Assembly: GCA_017506865.1 (NCBI GenBank)
Contig: JAFCMP010000015.1
Coordinates: 1 to 64,000, forward strand
DNA: 64,000 nucleotides
DNA from: Tribonema minus
Lineage: Eukaryota > Sar > Xanthophyceae > Tribonematales > Tribonemataceae
Direction of reading: 5' to 3'
Both the position numbers and the translations under genes were made by a program. Of the stretch, positions 1 to 18,262 are shown piece by piece. Positions within the stretch are counted from its first letter, which is position 1. Each line of letters begins with the position of its first letter. The notes below the pieces were generated by a model. The model was given only the letters and a program-made list of their open reading frames with translations, was not told the origin of the DNA and made no database searches.

Positions 1-8365
<8,365 letters not shown>

Positions 8366-9650
8366 CTTGTAACTATACCGCAGTAATATAAAAGCTTAGC
8401 CATAATAGTTGAGCTCAATCTGAGCTTTTAAAACTAGGTTTGATAAACACGTCATTGGTTGGCCCACTAAAGTAAACGGCTCGTTCTGATTGGCCGGTGC
8501 GGTCATACCCGACCTAACCGGTCAAGATTTATGCACATTTATGGGATAAGTGCGTAAACCAAGCAGGATAGTACACGAACTAGTGCCAGCGTTTATATAA
8601 GTTTATAAAAGTTTTATAAATGTGGGTTATCTCATGCTGCTTGCTACGATCGCTGAGGAGAGCCAAGAATTCTACGCTACAAGCCCTTCACAAGTCGCCT
8701 CGGTCAGTTCATGCACAGATCGAATAAAATTTATGCCACACCCCCGCGAAGATGTATAAAAACATCAGTAACTTCTGATTCAACGGACACGCAGATGGAC
8801 ATGGCTTGTCAAGGTCGATGGCGCTGCAGGAGAGCTCTCAAGACGCCTCCATTTGTTTATTGCTCAGTGATATGAAGTGGATACGCAAGCCTCGATGAGG
8901 AAGTTATTCAATCTACAATTACGGCAATGCTGTTGGCATAACTTACCGAGAGTGATGGCGCTGCAGACGATCTCTCAAGTCACCTCCTGATCCGGAGTCG
9001 GCCAACAAGGCTGCAACAAATACTGCTCAGCAGGCATAGTGTGGTGCTCAGCAGAAGTATGTTGTCACGTCCGTATCGGCTGCTTCATGCCGGTAAGTTA
9101 TATCGCGAACGTATGAGGAAAAATGCCACGTGCATAACAGCCCTGGTGCTCAAAGGGAGAGAGGCCCGCTGATAGTCAGGAGGACGGAAAGCCTGGTCCC
9201 ACCCCAGCAACCGATAGGAGTATATGGCCCTACATGGAGTTTTAGCAGAGGCAGGTGCAGGTGAATAAACGTCCCTTTCTATACAGCAGCAGCAGCAACC
9301 GGGGCAGCATCAGCAGCGAGAGGCCGGACAGCAGCGGCGGAGAAAGGCGGGCGTGAAGCATCTTGTTAGTCAAATTACTGCGGTCGCAGCTGCTAATTGG
9401 GGCACGCCTGCTTGTGACGCTTGGGTACTCTTGTAGCTGATTTGAGCGGAGCACTAGCAGCCTTGCGAGGCACCAACTCAATAAGCCCTGTGCGCTACTT
9501 TGTCACGACTCTCTGCCTTGCGCCGTGTTTGATCAGTGCTGTCGACTCCTTGTCTGTCAGATTTGACACAGTCGTCCCTTTCCCGTCGTTCCTTGCAGCA
9601 GGCACCGGCATTCCACGTGAAAATTCTGCATCTTTGCTAGCAGCAGCAAC
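8366..9650. other. Outer left arm without recognised gene
   Basis: AT-rich stretches with TATA-like words lie near 8592-8620 and 8754-8760, followed by about 900 bases of mixed composition. The short frames around 9240-9675 are not recognisable, although they are conserved in the right arm, as is everything here. It could hold the promoter and 5' leader of the coiled-coil gene that starts at 9651. No transcription start is evident. Confidence 0.5.
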
Positions 9651-10053
9651 ATGGAGGCAGCAGAAGGAGCAGTAGTAGCTGCAGCCGCAGCAGCACCACA
9701 ACCACCACCAGCAGCAGCAGCAGCACCAGCACCAGCAGCAGCACTGACAGGTGGCAGCAGCTCCGATGGTTTGGAGCAGCAGCTGCGTGATGTCGACACT
9801 GAGATCAAGAAGGTGGGGGGGCAGATTGAGAACTTGGAGAAGGAGATCGACCAGGTCATGGTGGCCCTGGAGAAGCAGCAACCTTACCGTGGCATGAACG
9901 TGGAGGAGCTCAAGGAGGAAAAGAAACAGCTTAGGGAGGAAAAGAAACAGCTCAGGGAAAAAGAGAAACAGCTGCGCAGGAAAGAGGAATTGCTCCTTGA
10001 GGGCAACGCCAGGCTGAGGGACAGGGAGGCCATGCCGTCACCACCTGTGCCAG
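9651..10053 (+). CDS. CRN-like gene, left copy, exon 1 (coiled coil)
   Basis: ATG in the context AGCAACATGG opens 134 codons plus one base, ending at a good donor (CAG|GTGAGC). The product starts with about 35 residues rich in Ala and Pro, then a Gln/Lys/Glu heptad region of about 85 residues with tandem EEKKQLRE-type repeats, a strong coiled coil. Such Lys/Glu/Gln coiled coils precede the effector or nuclease part in many Crinkler-like proteins of chlorophytes and chytrids (family knowledge, recalled). Phase 1 at the donor matches the acceptor at 10547. The frame-continued end at 10100 is intron read-through. The right-arm copy lacks one residue in the Ala/Pro tract. Confidence 0.65.
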
Positions 10054-10546
10054 GTGAGCTGGCACTGAAGCATTTTATTTTGCTGCCAAACCTTGCGTGA
10101 TGGCGTGTGCTTACAGCTTTTCCTTGGCATGCACTGCTGCACATCGTAACGCATCACACGACAGCTTGACTGACTCATGTGTGCGCATTGCTGATGACTG
10201 AGTCGGGCTGTGAGCTTCCTGCATGGCAGGAAACTACGACTGCTGGATTCTGGGCGGTCAGAAGACCGTTGATCATTCCGATAGGCTGAGGGTGTAAATA
10301 TGGCATGTGAACTTGTTGTCAAGCCAAGGTTATCACCTTCTGAAGGACCAACAACACGCATGCACATGATTATGCAAGTTATGTCGGGGATGTTCTTTTG
10401 CTCAGCATTGGCATTACATATTCAACTTCCTCCAGTTCACATTGTAACGTTTTGTGCTGCTGACACGTCGTCGCACCATGTGGTGCTTGTTGCTGCAGCA
10501 GCAGCAGAACAGTTACATAATCATCGCGCTAACAACTCCTTGGCAG

Positions 10547-10662
10547 GTGTGACTGTTGAAGTCAAAGCATCTGTTCTCACTGCTGTATCCAGCCGCTACC
10601 AGCTCAAGACGAGTGCTGTGGCACCCTTGCTGCTTTTGAACCGTGTATACTTACGTGAATAG
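10547..10662 (+). CDS. CRN-like gene, left copy, probable exon 2
   Basis: The acceptor CTTGGCAG|GTGTGAC supplies the two bases needed after exon 1, and the open frame runs 38 codons (VTVEVKASVLTAVSSRYQLK near its start) to a TAG at 10660-10662. An alternative is that splicing occurs earlier at CCGT|GTATAC near 10638 and continues into the next segment, where 10677-10800 encodes a Ser/Pro/Ala-rich stretch. The segment is conserved in the right arm at 53194-53079 with V to A changes. The exact 3' boundary is not resolved. Confidence 0.4.
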
Positions 10663-12875
10663 TGGGTGGCTTGCAGTATCCCACGTTGTCGTGGTGTCCC
10701 CTTGTGCACGTGACTTGTGATGAGGGTCACAAGATTGTTGCTCTTTCACCTGCGGCACCTGCATCTTCGGCACCAGCAGCGCCTGTGGTACCTGCAGATA
10801 AATAATGGTGGGCTCTGCCTCATACACAGTCCCTGCTGCACCTGCTACATAATGGATAGGAGGTGCTTACTGCCAGCGCCTCTTTCCAATGGATTGGGTA
10901 CCCAGAGAAGTCATTGCCGAGCAGCATCGTGCATTTGCTTAGTCAGCGCGCAGCATTCTGTCAAGTGTGCTTTTCACCACACTTATGCCGGATCAATTTA
11001 TACACCCTGTACATGACTGCTGGTCACCTATACTAGCATGGGTGGTCCAACCTTTCACTGCCAACGCACAAGAGGTTCACTGCAGCGTAAAGGAGGCATG
11101 TTGGTACTTCAGCAGAGGTTGTGTACACCTTGGTCTTAATCAACATTGGCTATTCCGTGTCCATTGTTGATGCTTCGAGCTGCACCTGCTGAACAATTTG
11201 TAATGCATCGTCAGGGTGCAATTGTAAGCAGTGAGCACATCCTGTCCAGCCCGAGTGTGGAAATCTGGCACTGTATTTTGGCCATCAATACAAGGCATTT
11301 ATTGATGCAAGACCAGCACATGTGCATGCTGACACACAAATGTGCAAATTCCTTTGCTGACATGAACTTGCCCAAGTTTGAGTAGCCACCTCTAGGGTGC
11401 GTGAGTGCGCAATTACTGTGGCTCTTTGTGCTGCTGACACATGATTTGTACCCTGAGGCGCCTGTTTTTGCGCCAAACCAATCAAATCACTTTTACGGTG
11501 CATCTGATGATCTGCGGTTGAACAGGGGTTAGGATCTGCTCCGCTCATCCGCGACCCTGAAAGCCAATAAGCAACCGAGGCCCTTGTCCAGTAGTAAAGT
11601 CTGCAGGGCAGAACTGATATTGAAGTTGGGTTGTGGCATGCTGTAGCCCTATGTCAGGGGCATCTGCTGACTACTCACTTGTTGAAGTTGATATTGATCC
11701 TGATGTGATATTGAACTTCAACGATGATATTCAAACTTCAACTTCATGCCAACTTCAACTGTCATTTCACTGCTCAACGTGCAATAGCAAGGCTCCACCC
11801 ATCTCAACTTCAACAACCAAGAGCTTTTCTGGTGCGTCTTCGTGAGGCCAACAACCTACTATTATCTAACTTCAACAGTTTGAGGGTCTTGACTGACCTC
11901 ACTTTAGCACAAGTGCTCGGTTGCTTTTTGGGTTTCAGGGTCGCGGATGGGCGGAGCGCATCCTGGTTGTTGGCGTAAATTTGCTTGAGGGTTACTAGTC
12001 TGTCGCAAGCGCAGGTTGGCATGTCGCAAAGGCGGCCTAGCACACTTGAAGAGAAAGGACAGCGTGTCAACGCTTATATTCAGCACATTTTTCCGCTGCT
12101 GTCATCATGTGCCACACCGTGGTTCACAGGTGTCGTTGCCTCTAGGTCAATTATTGCGGCACACTTGTTGCGACCAGCCGCACTCTGCAACACTGGGCTT
12201 GTTTGTATGCTGCTCAGCATATTCCAGTGCGGAGCGAACAAGGCTTGTTGTGAGCATGCCAGTACCAAATGTCATGGGCAAGATTGTCTCTGCTGCGCAG
12301 CGCTACACATACAAAGTCCTGCGCCGGCGTTTGCATTTAACATGAATTTCGGATCTATGCATTACCCGTGGGTGAATTTTTCGAGTAATTCGATTTTTTT
12401 TGAACTGTCAATGCGTGCTGCCGATGCTGCATCGACATTGTGTCATGTGGTCCTCACAAGCATATGATCGAAGCCGGTGTCCTGGGGACTCATCATCAAC
12501 TTGCAAACTGCATGGCGGCGATATTTAAGTTTTGCCCAACAAGCTTTGGGTGGTAGGAAATTGGTGTACCATTGCTGTGACGCGTGACAGGAAATGGGTT
12601 TCCATGCCAGAGAGGGAGCCTGAGAGACGGCTACCACATCCAGGGAAGGCAGCGGACACCTGAACTGCCCAGTCCTGACTCACGGAGGCTGATAATCGCC
12701 GTGCCAACTGTTGCGCTCTGCTGCGTACGTGTTGTGCATGCCTGTGCTTACTTTAATCACAAACATGGCTAACAAATGAACAACAATACAAATGTACGTG
12801 ATGTGGTGCATTTGTTTAGTTGGCTCTGCTGATGCTCGCCTCACTCGACACGTCTCCTCTACCTGCTTTTGACAG
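10663..12875. other. Left-arm intronic or undefined interval
   Basis: No exon can be assigned with confidence between the two halves of the CRN-like gene. A Pro/Ala-rich frame at about 10730-10803 and frames at 11146-11385 and 12016-12345 are open in both arms but match nothing recognised. The interval holds the MITE at 11531-11964. In the right arm the equivalent interval carries the 6.9 kb TE2 insertion, which suggests that it is intron or otherwise tolerant of insertion. Confidence 0.4.
11531..11964. mobile_element. MITE present only in the left arm
   Basis: A 434 bp element with about 50 bp terminal inverted repeats: the left end reads AGGATCTGCTCCGCTCATCC and the right end, reverse-complemented, AGGATGCGCTCCGCCCATCC, with similarity continuing through a GCAACCGAG word. 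It is flanked by GGTT at 11527-11530 and 11965-11968. The right arm gives the empty site: there GGTT occurs once and the flanks join directly. It therefore inserted after the arms separated. The interior has many AACTTCAA/TTGAAGTT words and no coding capacity. A 4 bp duplication does not identify a superfamily by itself. Confidence 0.88.
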
Positions 12876-13098
12876 TTGAGCCTTTTGTGCGGGCAGTTAC
12901 AGAGCTGTTGAGGCCTATAGCGCAAGCAGTCAACGAGCATCTCAGCGCGACCGTGCCGGCGTCCAAGATGCCTGCAGACAAGCTGAGTGTTTTGCGCGCT
13001 GCTCTCAATGGCCAACTGACGCCTGTCTACGGAACCAGCGACCTCCTCGTCCAGCTGCTGGGTCCACAGCCATCAGAGACAGATGAATTTTTTGGCTG
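12876..13098 (+). CDS. CRN-like gene, left copy, middle exon
   Basis: The acceptor TTGACAG|TTGAGCC and donor GGCTG|GTGAGC bound a 223 bp exon with no stops. The product is helical (RAVTELLRPIAQAVNEHLSA near the start) and ends with PVYGTSDLLVQLLG followed by an acidic tail and an FFGW motif. The two bases left over at the donor are completed by the first base of the exon at 14083, which gives W and keeps the frame. The right copy (44422-44200) is also open and differs by V to L near its start. The GTSDLLVQ word resembles the beginning of the nuclease-like region of CRN proteins, from memory. Confidence 0.6.
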
Positions 13099-14082
13099 GT
13101 GAGCAGCATTCAAGCGTTGAATGTGCTCACAAACCTGCATTTGTGGTTGAAGGCCAGGTGTGCACCAGATTGCAACCTCGTGGCTTTGCTACAACAGTGT
13201 TCAGAAGCTTTTGCATACTTGTGTGCTTGTACAAGGCATCCATCCGGCTCAACAAGGTTGTATGTTTTCGATATTACTCTTGCAGTCAGCGCTACAGCAT
13301 GAGTGTGCCCTACAATTTGTGGTACATGAAGGGTTGTAGACGAGAGGTGAGCATCAAGGTGATGCCGTGTTGGTGAGGAAGCACAATCTCAGGCAGGTTG
13401 TGGCAGCGGAATTCGTTCATGATGAAGCTGACTACAGAATTGTTTAGGACAGTACAATGCGCGCTCTATGCAATGCATTAAACACGTTTGAATGCGAGAA
13501 CCTTCTGTAGGTTGAACAGTGGTTTGCATCAAGCTCAAGTGTTGAAACGAGGAAGTCAGCCACTTCAAGGAGTAGCTCATGCACATTGTCAAGTGTCTGG
13601 CAGCAAAGGTCAGGACAGCCACTCTTGTGTTCATTAAGCAGTAGCGTCGATAGAAGGACCCTGACCTGTGCCCGGTACAAATTATAGACATGTATAACCT
13701 TATACATCGTCATGGACACAAACTGTACATGTTTCAACATGACCATACGAATACATAGACATGTACATCGTCATGGATATATTTGGTACACAGTTCAACA
13801 TGGCCATATGCCATTATGTAGTAGTAGCAGTACGTTCAAGTCACGATGATGCTGTCATCACAGACACCTTGAGCACAAACATTTAAAAGGGTAGGTTGAG
13901 CATTGGGGTCCTGGAAGCTGATCACAGCAGCAGCCGCAGCTCTCTTCCTACAACTGCCTCGCAACACACCTTGAACTTTTCACCTCCTGACTGTGCTTGC
14001 AATTACTGGACACCTCTGCATGCTAACAGTTGCTATTTGCATGCGATGTTTGCATACGATGTTTGTGTACGGTGATGTACAG

Positions 14083-14347
14083 GGATGGGGGAATAGAGCC
14101 TGCGCTACGTCCACAGTACTCGGAGGAGATCAAGAAAGGGCTTTGGCATGAGCTGGGGCATCGTCAGCTTCCGCGAGATCTGGTGTGGATTGACGCACGG
14201 AACATCACTCTAAAGAAGCACATCAATGGCGTTCTCTTCCCTGTCAGCACCAGAAATGATGAGCTGCTGATTGTGAGGGACTTCTACGGCACTCCACAGA
14301 ACGGAGCTATCTTGGGTGTGGAGTTGAAAAAGCGGCTTACATGGCAG
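14083..14347 (+). CDS. CRN-like gene, left copy, nuclease core exon
   Basis: This 265 bp exon lies between GTACAG|GG and GCAG|GTACAC and joins in phase to the previous exon. It encodes a region with LVWIDARNITLKKHINGVLF, then LLIVRDFYGT, then GAILGVELKK. The D...G..ELKK arrangement fits the motif II/III pattern (D and ExK) of the PD-(D/E)xK restriction-endonuclease fold seen in the C-terminal part of many CRN-like proteins. The residues are read directly; the family call is from memory. Both arms keep this exon open and keep the candidate E and K. Confidence 0.6.
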
Positions 14348-15221
14348 GTACACCCTCTCAGCTGTTGCATCAACAATTGGGCATGCACCACGCTTGTCGT
14401 CATTCCATATGTTGGCAGTGCGCTGGTGTGGAGTACGATGCAGAGTTGGTAACCAGTGCTCATGGCTGCATTCTTTATGACTCAGCGCAGATAAGCAGAC
14501 ATCAGGGACACACACGGGATTTGGTGCCACGAACTTCGTAAATTAAACGTTGCATACCTTCAGGCTGCATATGTTGTCAATGAAGGCTTCTACTTGCGGC
14601 TTCTGAAAATGTCAGCAAGCAGCACAGTTCCTGCCTTGCCACCTTAAAATCTTCAATTCCCTTAGCTCAACCGCTGCGGAATACGTTGCTGTTGCGGCGT
14701 GTCCCGCCTTGTAGTACAAAAGGCCCAGCCGGCAACGCCTGCGGTTTGCCACGTTGACTACAGACCATTTGGAAGCCTGACGGCCATTATTTCGCATCGG
14801 CCGCCAACTAACCTGGGCTTGCCATGTGGATAGGTTGGCCATCACTTCCCGACGCATTTAACCACTGCTGCGACATATGATGCCTGTGGCTGTCACAGAT
14901 GGCGTGACGTATTGACCTGCCGCAAGCACTAGTGAACAGCCAGCCATAACGCAAATCAAGAGACGTGGCACAGCAGCAGAAGCAGAGCTCTAATTCAATG
15001 TAATTTGCACTTGTCGTGCCTGCCTGCCTGTCGCAGCCTGATTGTTGACTCGATGAACCTTTGCCATCACTTAGGCTGCATCGCACTGCTCATGTTGAGA
15101 TGTAACAAGGAGAGTAGAAGACTGCGCTGACAAGTACTGGAACAGGAACCACGTCGCATTGCACTCATTGCATGCCAGTCTGTGCTGTACAACGTGAGCT
15201 GTTGACGACCAAACACAGTAA
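14348..15221. other. Left-arm interval between nuclease exons
   Basis: Mostly intron-like. A short exon probably starts at 14566 (CTTCAG|GCTGCATATG, encoding AAYVVNEGFYLRLLKM), in phase 0 after the previous exon, with an unclear donor near AAAT|GTCAGC. A minus-strand frame at 14612-14857 is open in both arms but is unrecognised and may be chance. Confidence 0.35.
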
Positions 15222-15815
15222 TTGTTGGGTTGCCGTTGCCAGAAAGCAGGTGGCCTACATGTCCAGGTCGCACAGATTATTGGTGCACCCATGGTGTTAT
15301 TATGTGACCATGTATTTGTTACCGCTCGTGTGTGGTTTGGTTGCTGCGCACAGGGCATCCGCCAGGCAGAAACAGAGTTTATTCTGTGGCAAGCCGAATC
15401 CAACTACCCGTTCTGCCAAATGGTAACAGACCTGAACACTGGTGGAGTGGCGTTCTTTGCATTACCCGGCGATGGCTCTGGCCTGCGCATCATGTACATG
15501 GTTCTTCCATCTATGGCAGAAGTGTGGAGGTTCATGGGTGGGCTTGTTCGTGGACTAGATGTAGCTGCGCTTACTACAGTTCTGCGCGTCGATGCCCCAG
15601 GCAGTAGCTTGCCACAGCAGCTGGAGGAACCTCGTCGCGTTAAGCCCAGATTGGATGGCCAACCAGCTGTAGCAGATGCTAGGCTCACACGCGAGCAACT
15701 GCTTTGGAAGCAGATCTCGATCATGCGTGCAAACGAGAATGATGTGGCATGTCTGCAGGACCTAGCCGATTTTGGAGACAAGCCCTATCCTGATGGAGTC
15801 CCATACCATTGGTGA
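15222..15815 (+). CDS. CRN-like gene, left copy, C-terminal exon
   Basis: An open frame of 197 codons ends in TGA at 15813-15815. The true exon probably starts at an acceptor near 15240 (GCCAG|AAAGCAGG), so the ATG at 15222 is not necessarily used. It encodes APMVLLCD, then YPFCQMVTDLNTGGVAFFAL, then a predicted helical tail ending VPYHW. The 'PVxxxxTDLN' plus aromatic strand pattern is common in the C-terminal region of CRN-like nuclease proteins as remembered. A TGTAA word, the usual polyadenylation signal of volvocine green algae, lies at 15978-15982, about 160 bases after the stop. The right copy is 41485-42078, with only a few residue changes. Confidence 0.6.
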   Translation: MLGCRCQKAGGLHVQVAQIIGAPMVLLCDHVFVTARVWFGCCAQGIRQAETEFILWQAESNYPFCQMVTDLNTGGVAFFALPGDGSGLRIMYMVLPSMAEVWRFMGGLVRGLDVAALTTVLRVDAPGSSLPQQLEEPRRVKPRLDGQPAVADARLTREQLLWKQISIMRANENDVACLQDLADFGDKPYPDGVPYHW

Positions 15816-16438
15816 TGATATTCTGCAACGCACACCAAAGCTCTCCACCCTCAGGCTCTGCCATTGACAAATGCGTAGTTCATGCGAAGGAGCGCAAACC
15901 GTCGTGGGTTGGCACGAAGGAAAACATGTTGCATATGTGAGTCAAGGAAAACCCACAAAATGCATTTTATCAAGTACTGTAAAATTTGCCTCTGGTTGCC
16001 CGTGCCAATGCCGTCGTCATGGCTGCCTGGATTGCCCCACACCTCCATACAACTCAGTTGCCGCACCTTCCATACAACACTCGTACTAGGCTTAAGCGTT
16101 CATATGCATGCCTCAACCCTGCACCAACAAGGCAAATGAGTTCAGCAGTACCATGAAATCGGCTGGTGCTCATTTATCAGAGTCAGACTCTGTCAGACAC
16201 GCTACATGGCGTGGACGCAACTCCAATATGTGCTGGAGTTTTGGCGTGGCTGTTGCTGCGCTGGTGCTAGCTGGATGACAATGCCATTGCTTGCTGCTGT
16301 ACATGTTGACAGGTGCTGCCCTGCTCCTATCGCTGCTACTGCCGCTTGTCAATCAAATTGAATGCGCTATGCCTGCTGTGCTGCGCTGCTGTACTAGTGA
16401 CACGGGTTGATATATGCATTTCCTGATTTACTGATTTG
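15816..16438. other. Left-arm intergenic interval
   Basis: This stretch lies between the CRN-like stop codon and the next exon-like segment. It has a TGTAA word at 15978-15982 and short open frames on both strands (15871-16139, 16170-16352) that are conserved between arms but unrecognised. I see no gene I can support. Confidence 0.4.
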
Positions 16439-17295
16439 GGCTTCGAATATGTCAGTTCATTTACGTTCTGTCGCAATGTGGATCACAACAGATTGCATGG
16501 AGATCATGTAACAGTGCATGAGAATCGCCCGTGGAGATTCACTGATCATTTCGGACCCCTTCACGCTGGAATATCAAAGGTAAGGATTTCTACTCTTATG
16601 GCAGCTGTTTATGTCTCAGCTGCGAAACAACGAGCTCTGGAGCACAAGACTGCAAGGAGGTTACCCAATACATTCTGACTATGGTCTTTGCACCAGGAGC
16701 TGGAGCAGGAGTCAAAATAAGTAAGACAAGTACATACTGACCTGTGTCATTAATAGCGCTGCTGCTACTGAGTTCCAGCTCGAAGCCACATTGGTGGCTG
16801 TCGGCTCAATTGCTGCTGCAAGCGCTACTGCTGTTGCTATTGCTGCCACTGCTGCTGCTGCTAGCGCTGCCAAGCTGATCGGCCAGGCGCTGACCAGATC
16901 CGGGTCATTTGCGCACAGATGGCTACTGACGCGCCGCGGCGGCTGGGTGGCTCGGTCAGCCGCTGCCTGCGGGTGCGTCACAGCTGCTGTGCCGTATTGC
17001 CTCTGCTGCTGCTGCCCCTGCTGCGTTGCGCTCTACTCGTCACTGCGGTGCCCTCGTTTGTCTATGTTGTGAGTGGTGTGTCTGCTGCTGTTTGGCGCTA
17101 CGTTACAGAGGAGAAAAAAACCATCTGTTTGTGCTCATCATTGCGTGGGACTCCTTCAACACCGATGTATCGGTCTCCGCTGCCAGGTGCGGTTTGTCGA
17201 AGACAAGCCTGGTTTTTGCACGTCGTACACGCATGGTGCGCATAGAAGCCGCCGATGGTAAAGCCGGTATTGTTGAAGGTGCAGGCAGCACTTGA
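16439..17295 (+). CDS. Unrecognised second gene of the left arm (exon-like segments)
   Basis: Three segments look coding. First, about 16439-16579, ending AAG|GTAAGG, encodes a His/Arg-rich stretch (VDHNRLHGDHVTVHENRPW). Second, about 16752-17070 encodes a long Ala-rich hydrophobic region (VAVGSIAAASATAVAIAATA) followed by Arg-rich and Cys-rich parts. Third, about 17108-17295 encodes LFVLIIAWDSFNTDVSVSA and ends GIVEGAGST-stop. All three recur in the right arm at 40861-40005. Exon joins are not resolved and I do not recognise the protein. The Ala-rich segment could span a membrane or be low-complexity. Confidence 0.3.
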
Positions 17296-17739
17296 AGTAG
17301 GAGCACTTGAAGGCGGTGCCGAAATTGTCGCCCGCCGCTGCCACAGCAGTCAAGGCAGCCCCCGCCCCCCCTGAATGGCGCTGACCCCGGGTGCCGATGT
17401 TGGATGTGGCTGTGACATGAGCTGCTGAAACCTACGGTCTAGGGGATTGTGGAGCTGACCGTCTGAACAGCTTGGTGGGAGCGCTGCAGAAAGTTCGGCA
17501 ACGATGCCGGTATGGACTCCGAAGGTGAGCGGTGGGCCGCAAGTTCAACCTGGTACCTACGAGCAGTGAGAGAGAACTTGAAGACTGCTGCTGCTGTGAA
17601 GCTGCTTGCAGTCTCAGGTGGCTGCTGCTCCTGCAAGGCTCAAGTTGCAGCATGCTGCAACTATGGGCGCTTGCTGCCGCTGCTGGGCAGCTACTGCAAA
17701 CGCGGGCACGCCATGGACGCAGAAGACTGCTCGCTGCCC
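17296..17739. other. Left-arm interval before the minisatellite
   Basis: No supported gene. The GC-rich sequence grades into CTG/CAG-containing words. Long frames on both strands here are driven by the trinucleotide composition. Confidence 0.35.
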
Positions 17740-18095
17740 CTGCTGAGCAGCTGCTGTGAGCCATGAGTGCCGAGAGGCGTCCGCTGCTGCTGCTGCCGAG
17801 CAGCTGCTGCGAGCGCGGATGCGCCAAGATGCGCCTGCCGGTGCTGCTGAGCAGCTGCCGCAAGCTGCTGCGAGCGCGGACGCGCCATGCGCGCCAAGAT
17901 GTGCCCGCCGGTGCTGCTGAACAGTTGCCGCAAGCGCGTGCGCACCATGCGCGCCAAGAGGCGCCTGCTGCTGCTGCTGCTGAGCAGCTGCCGCAAGCGC
18001 ATGCTGCAGGCACGCCATGCGTGCCAAGTTGCGTCAGCCTGTGCTGCTGAGCAGCTGCCGCAAGGGCGGGCGCACCATGCGCGCTGCCAACGACT
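17740..18095. repeat. ~60 bp GC-rich minisatellite (left arm)
   Basis: About six imperfect units built around CTGCTGAGCAGCTGC followed by CGCAAGCGCG and CATGCGCGCCAAGA. The reverse-complement copy in the right arm is split by TE1: part lies at about 29660-29781 and the rest at 39327-39620. Frames on both strands stay open across it (Leu/Ser/Cys-Arg or Gln/Ala-rich), which reflects composition. TE1 entered a short CAG/CTG run within this repeat. Confidence 0.85.
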
Positions 18096-18262
18096 GATGT
18101 CGGGGATGGGGCGTCAAACCTACCCCCCCAGACATAAGGGCCCCCATGACGCCCTGCCAGTCACTGTGGGTGGTCATGCATCATCATTTCAGCACTTCCT
18201 CTCGCTACAGGACATGTACGTGGTTGTGCAAGCATGGTACTGTCACGCCCAGGGCCAGTGCA

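Larger units (their letters stand above)
8366..18262 (+). repeat. Left arm of giant inverted repeat
   Basis: This segment is the reverse complement of 29493-55370 once the transposons in the right arm are removed. Matching landmarks: CTTGTAACTATACCG at 8366 pairs with CGGTATAGTTACAAG ending at 55370; the coiled-coil exon at 9651 pairs with 54087; the nuclease exon at 14083-14347 pairs with 43217-42953; the inner end GGGCCAGTGCA at 18252-18262 pairs with TGCACTGGCCC starting at 29493. The arms show scattered substitutions and small indels, so they are not a perfect assembly echo. A 434 bp MITE is present only on this side. Confidence 0.96.

Noticed and set aside
14612-14857. Minus-strand frame conserved in both arms as a separate gene
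   Set aside because: Conservation is expected for any arm sequence, it lies inside an intron of the CRN-like gene on the opposite strand, and it shows no recognisable domain or splice context.
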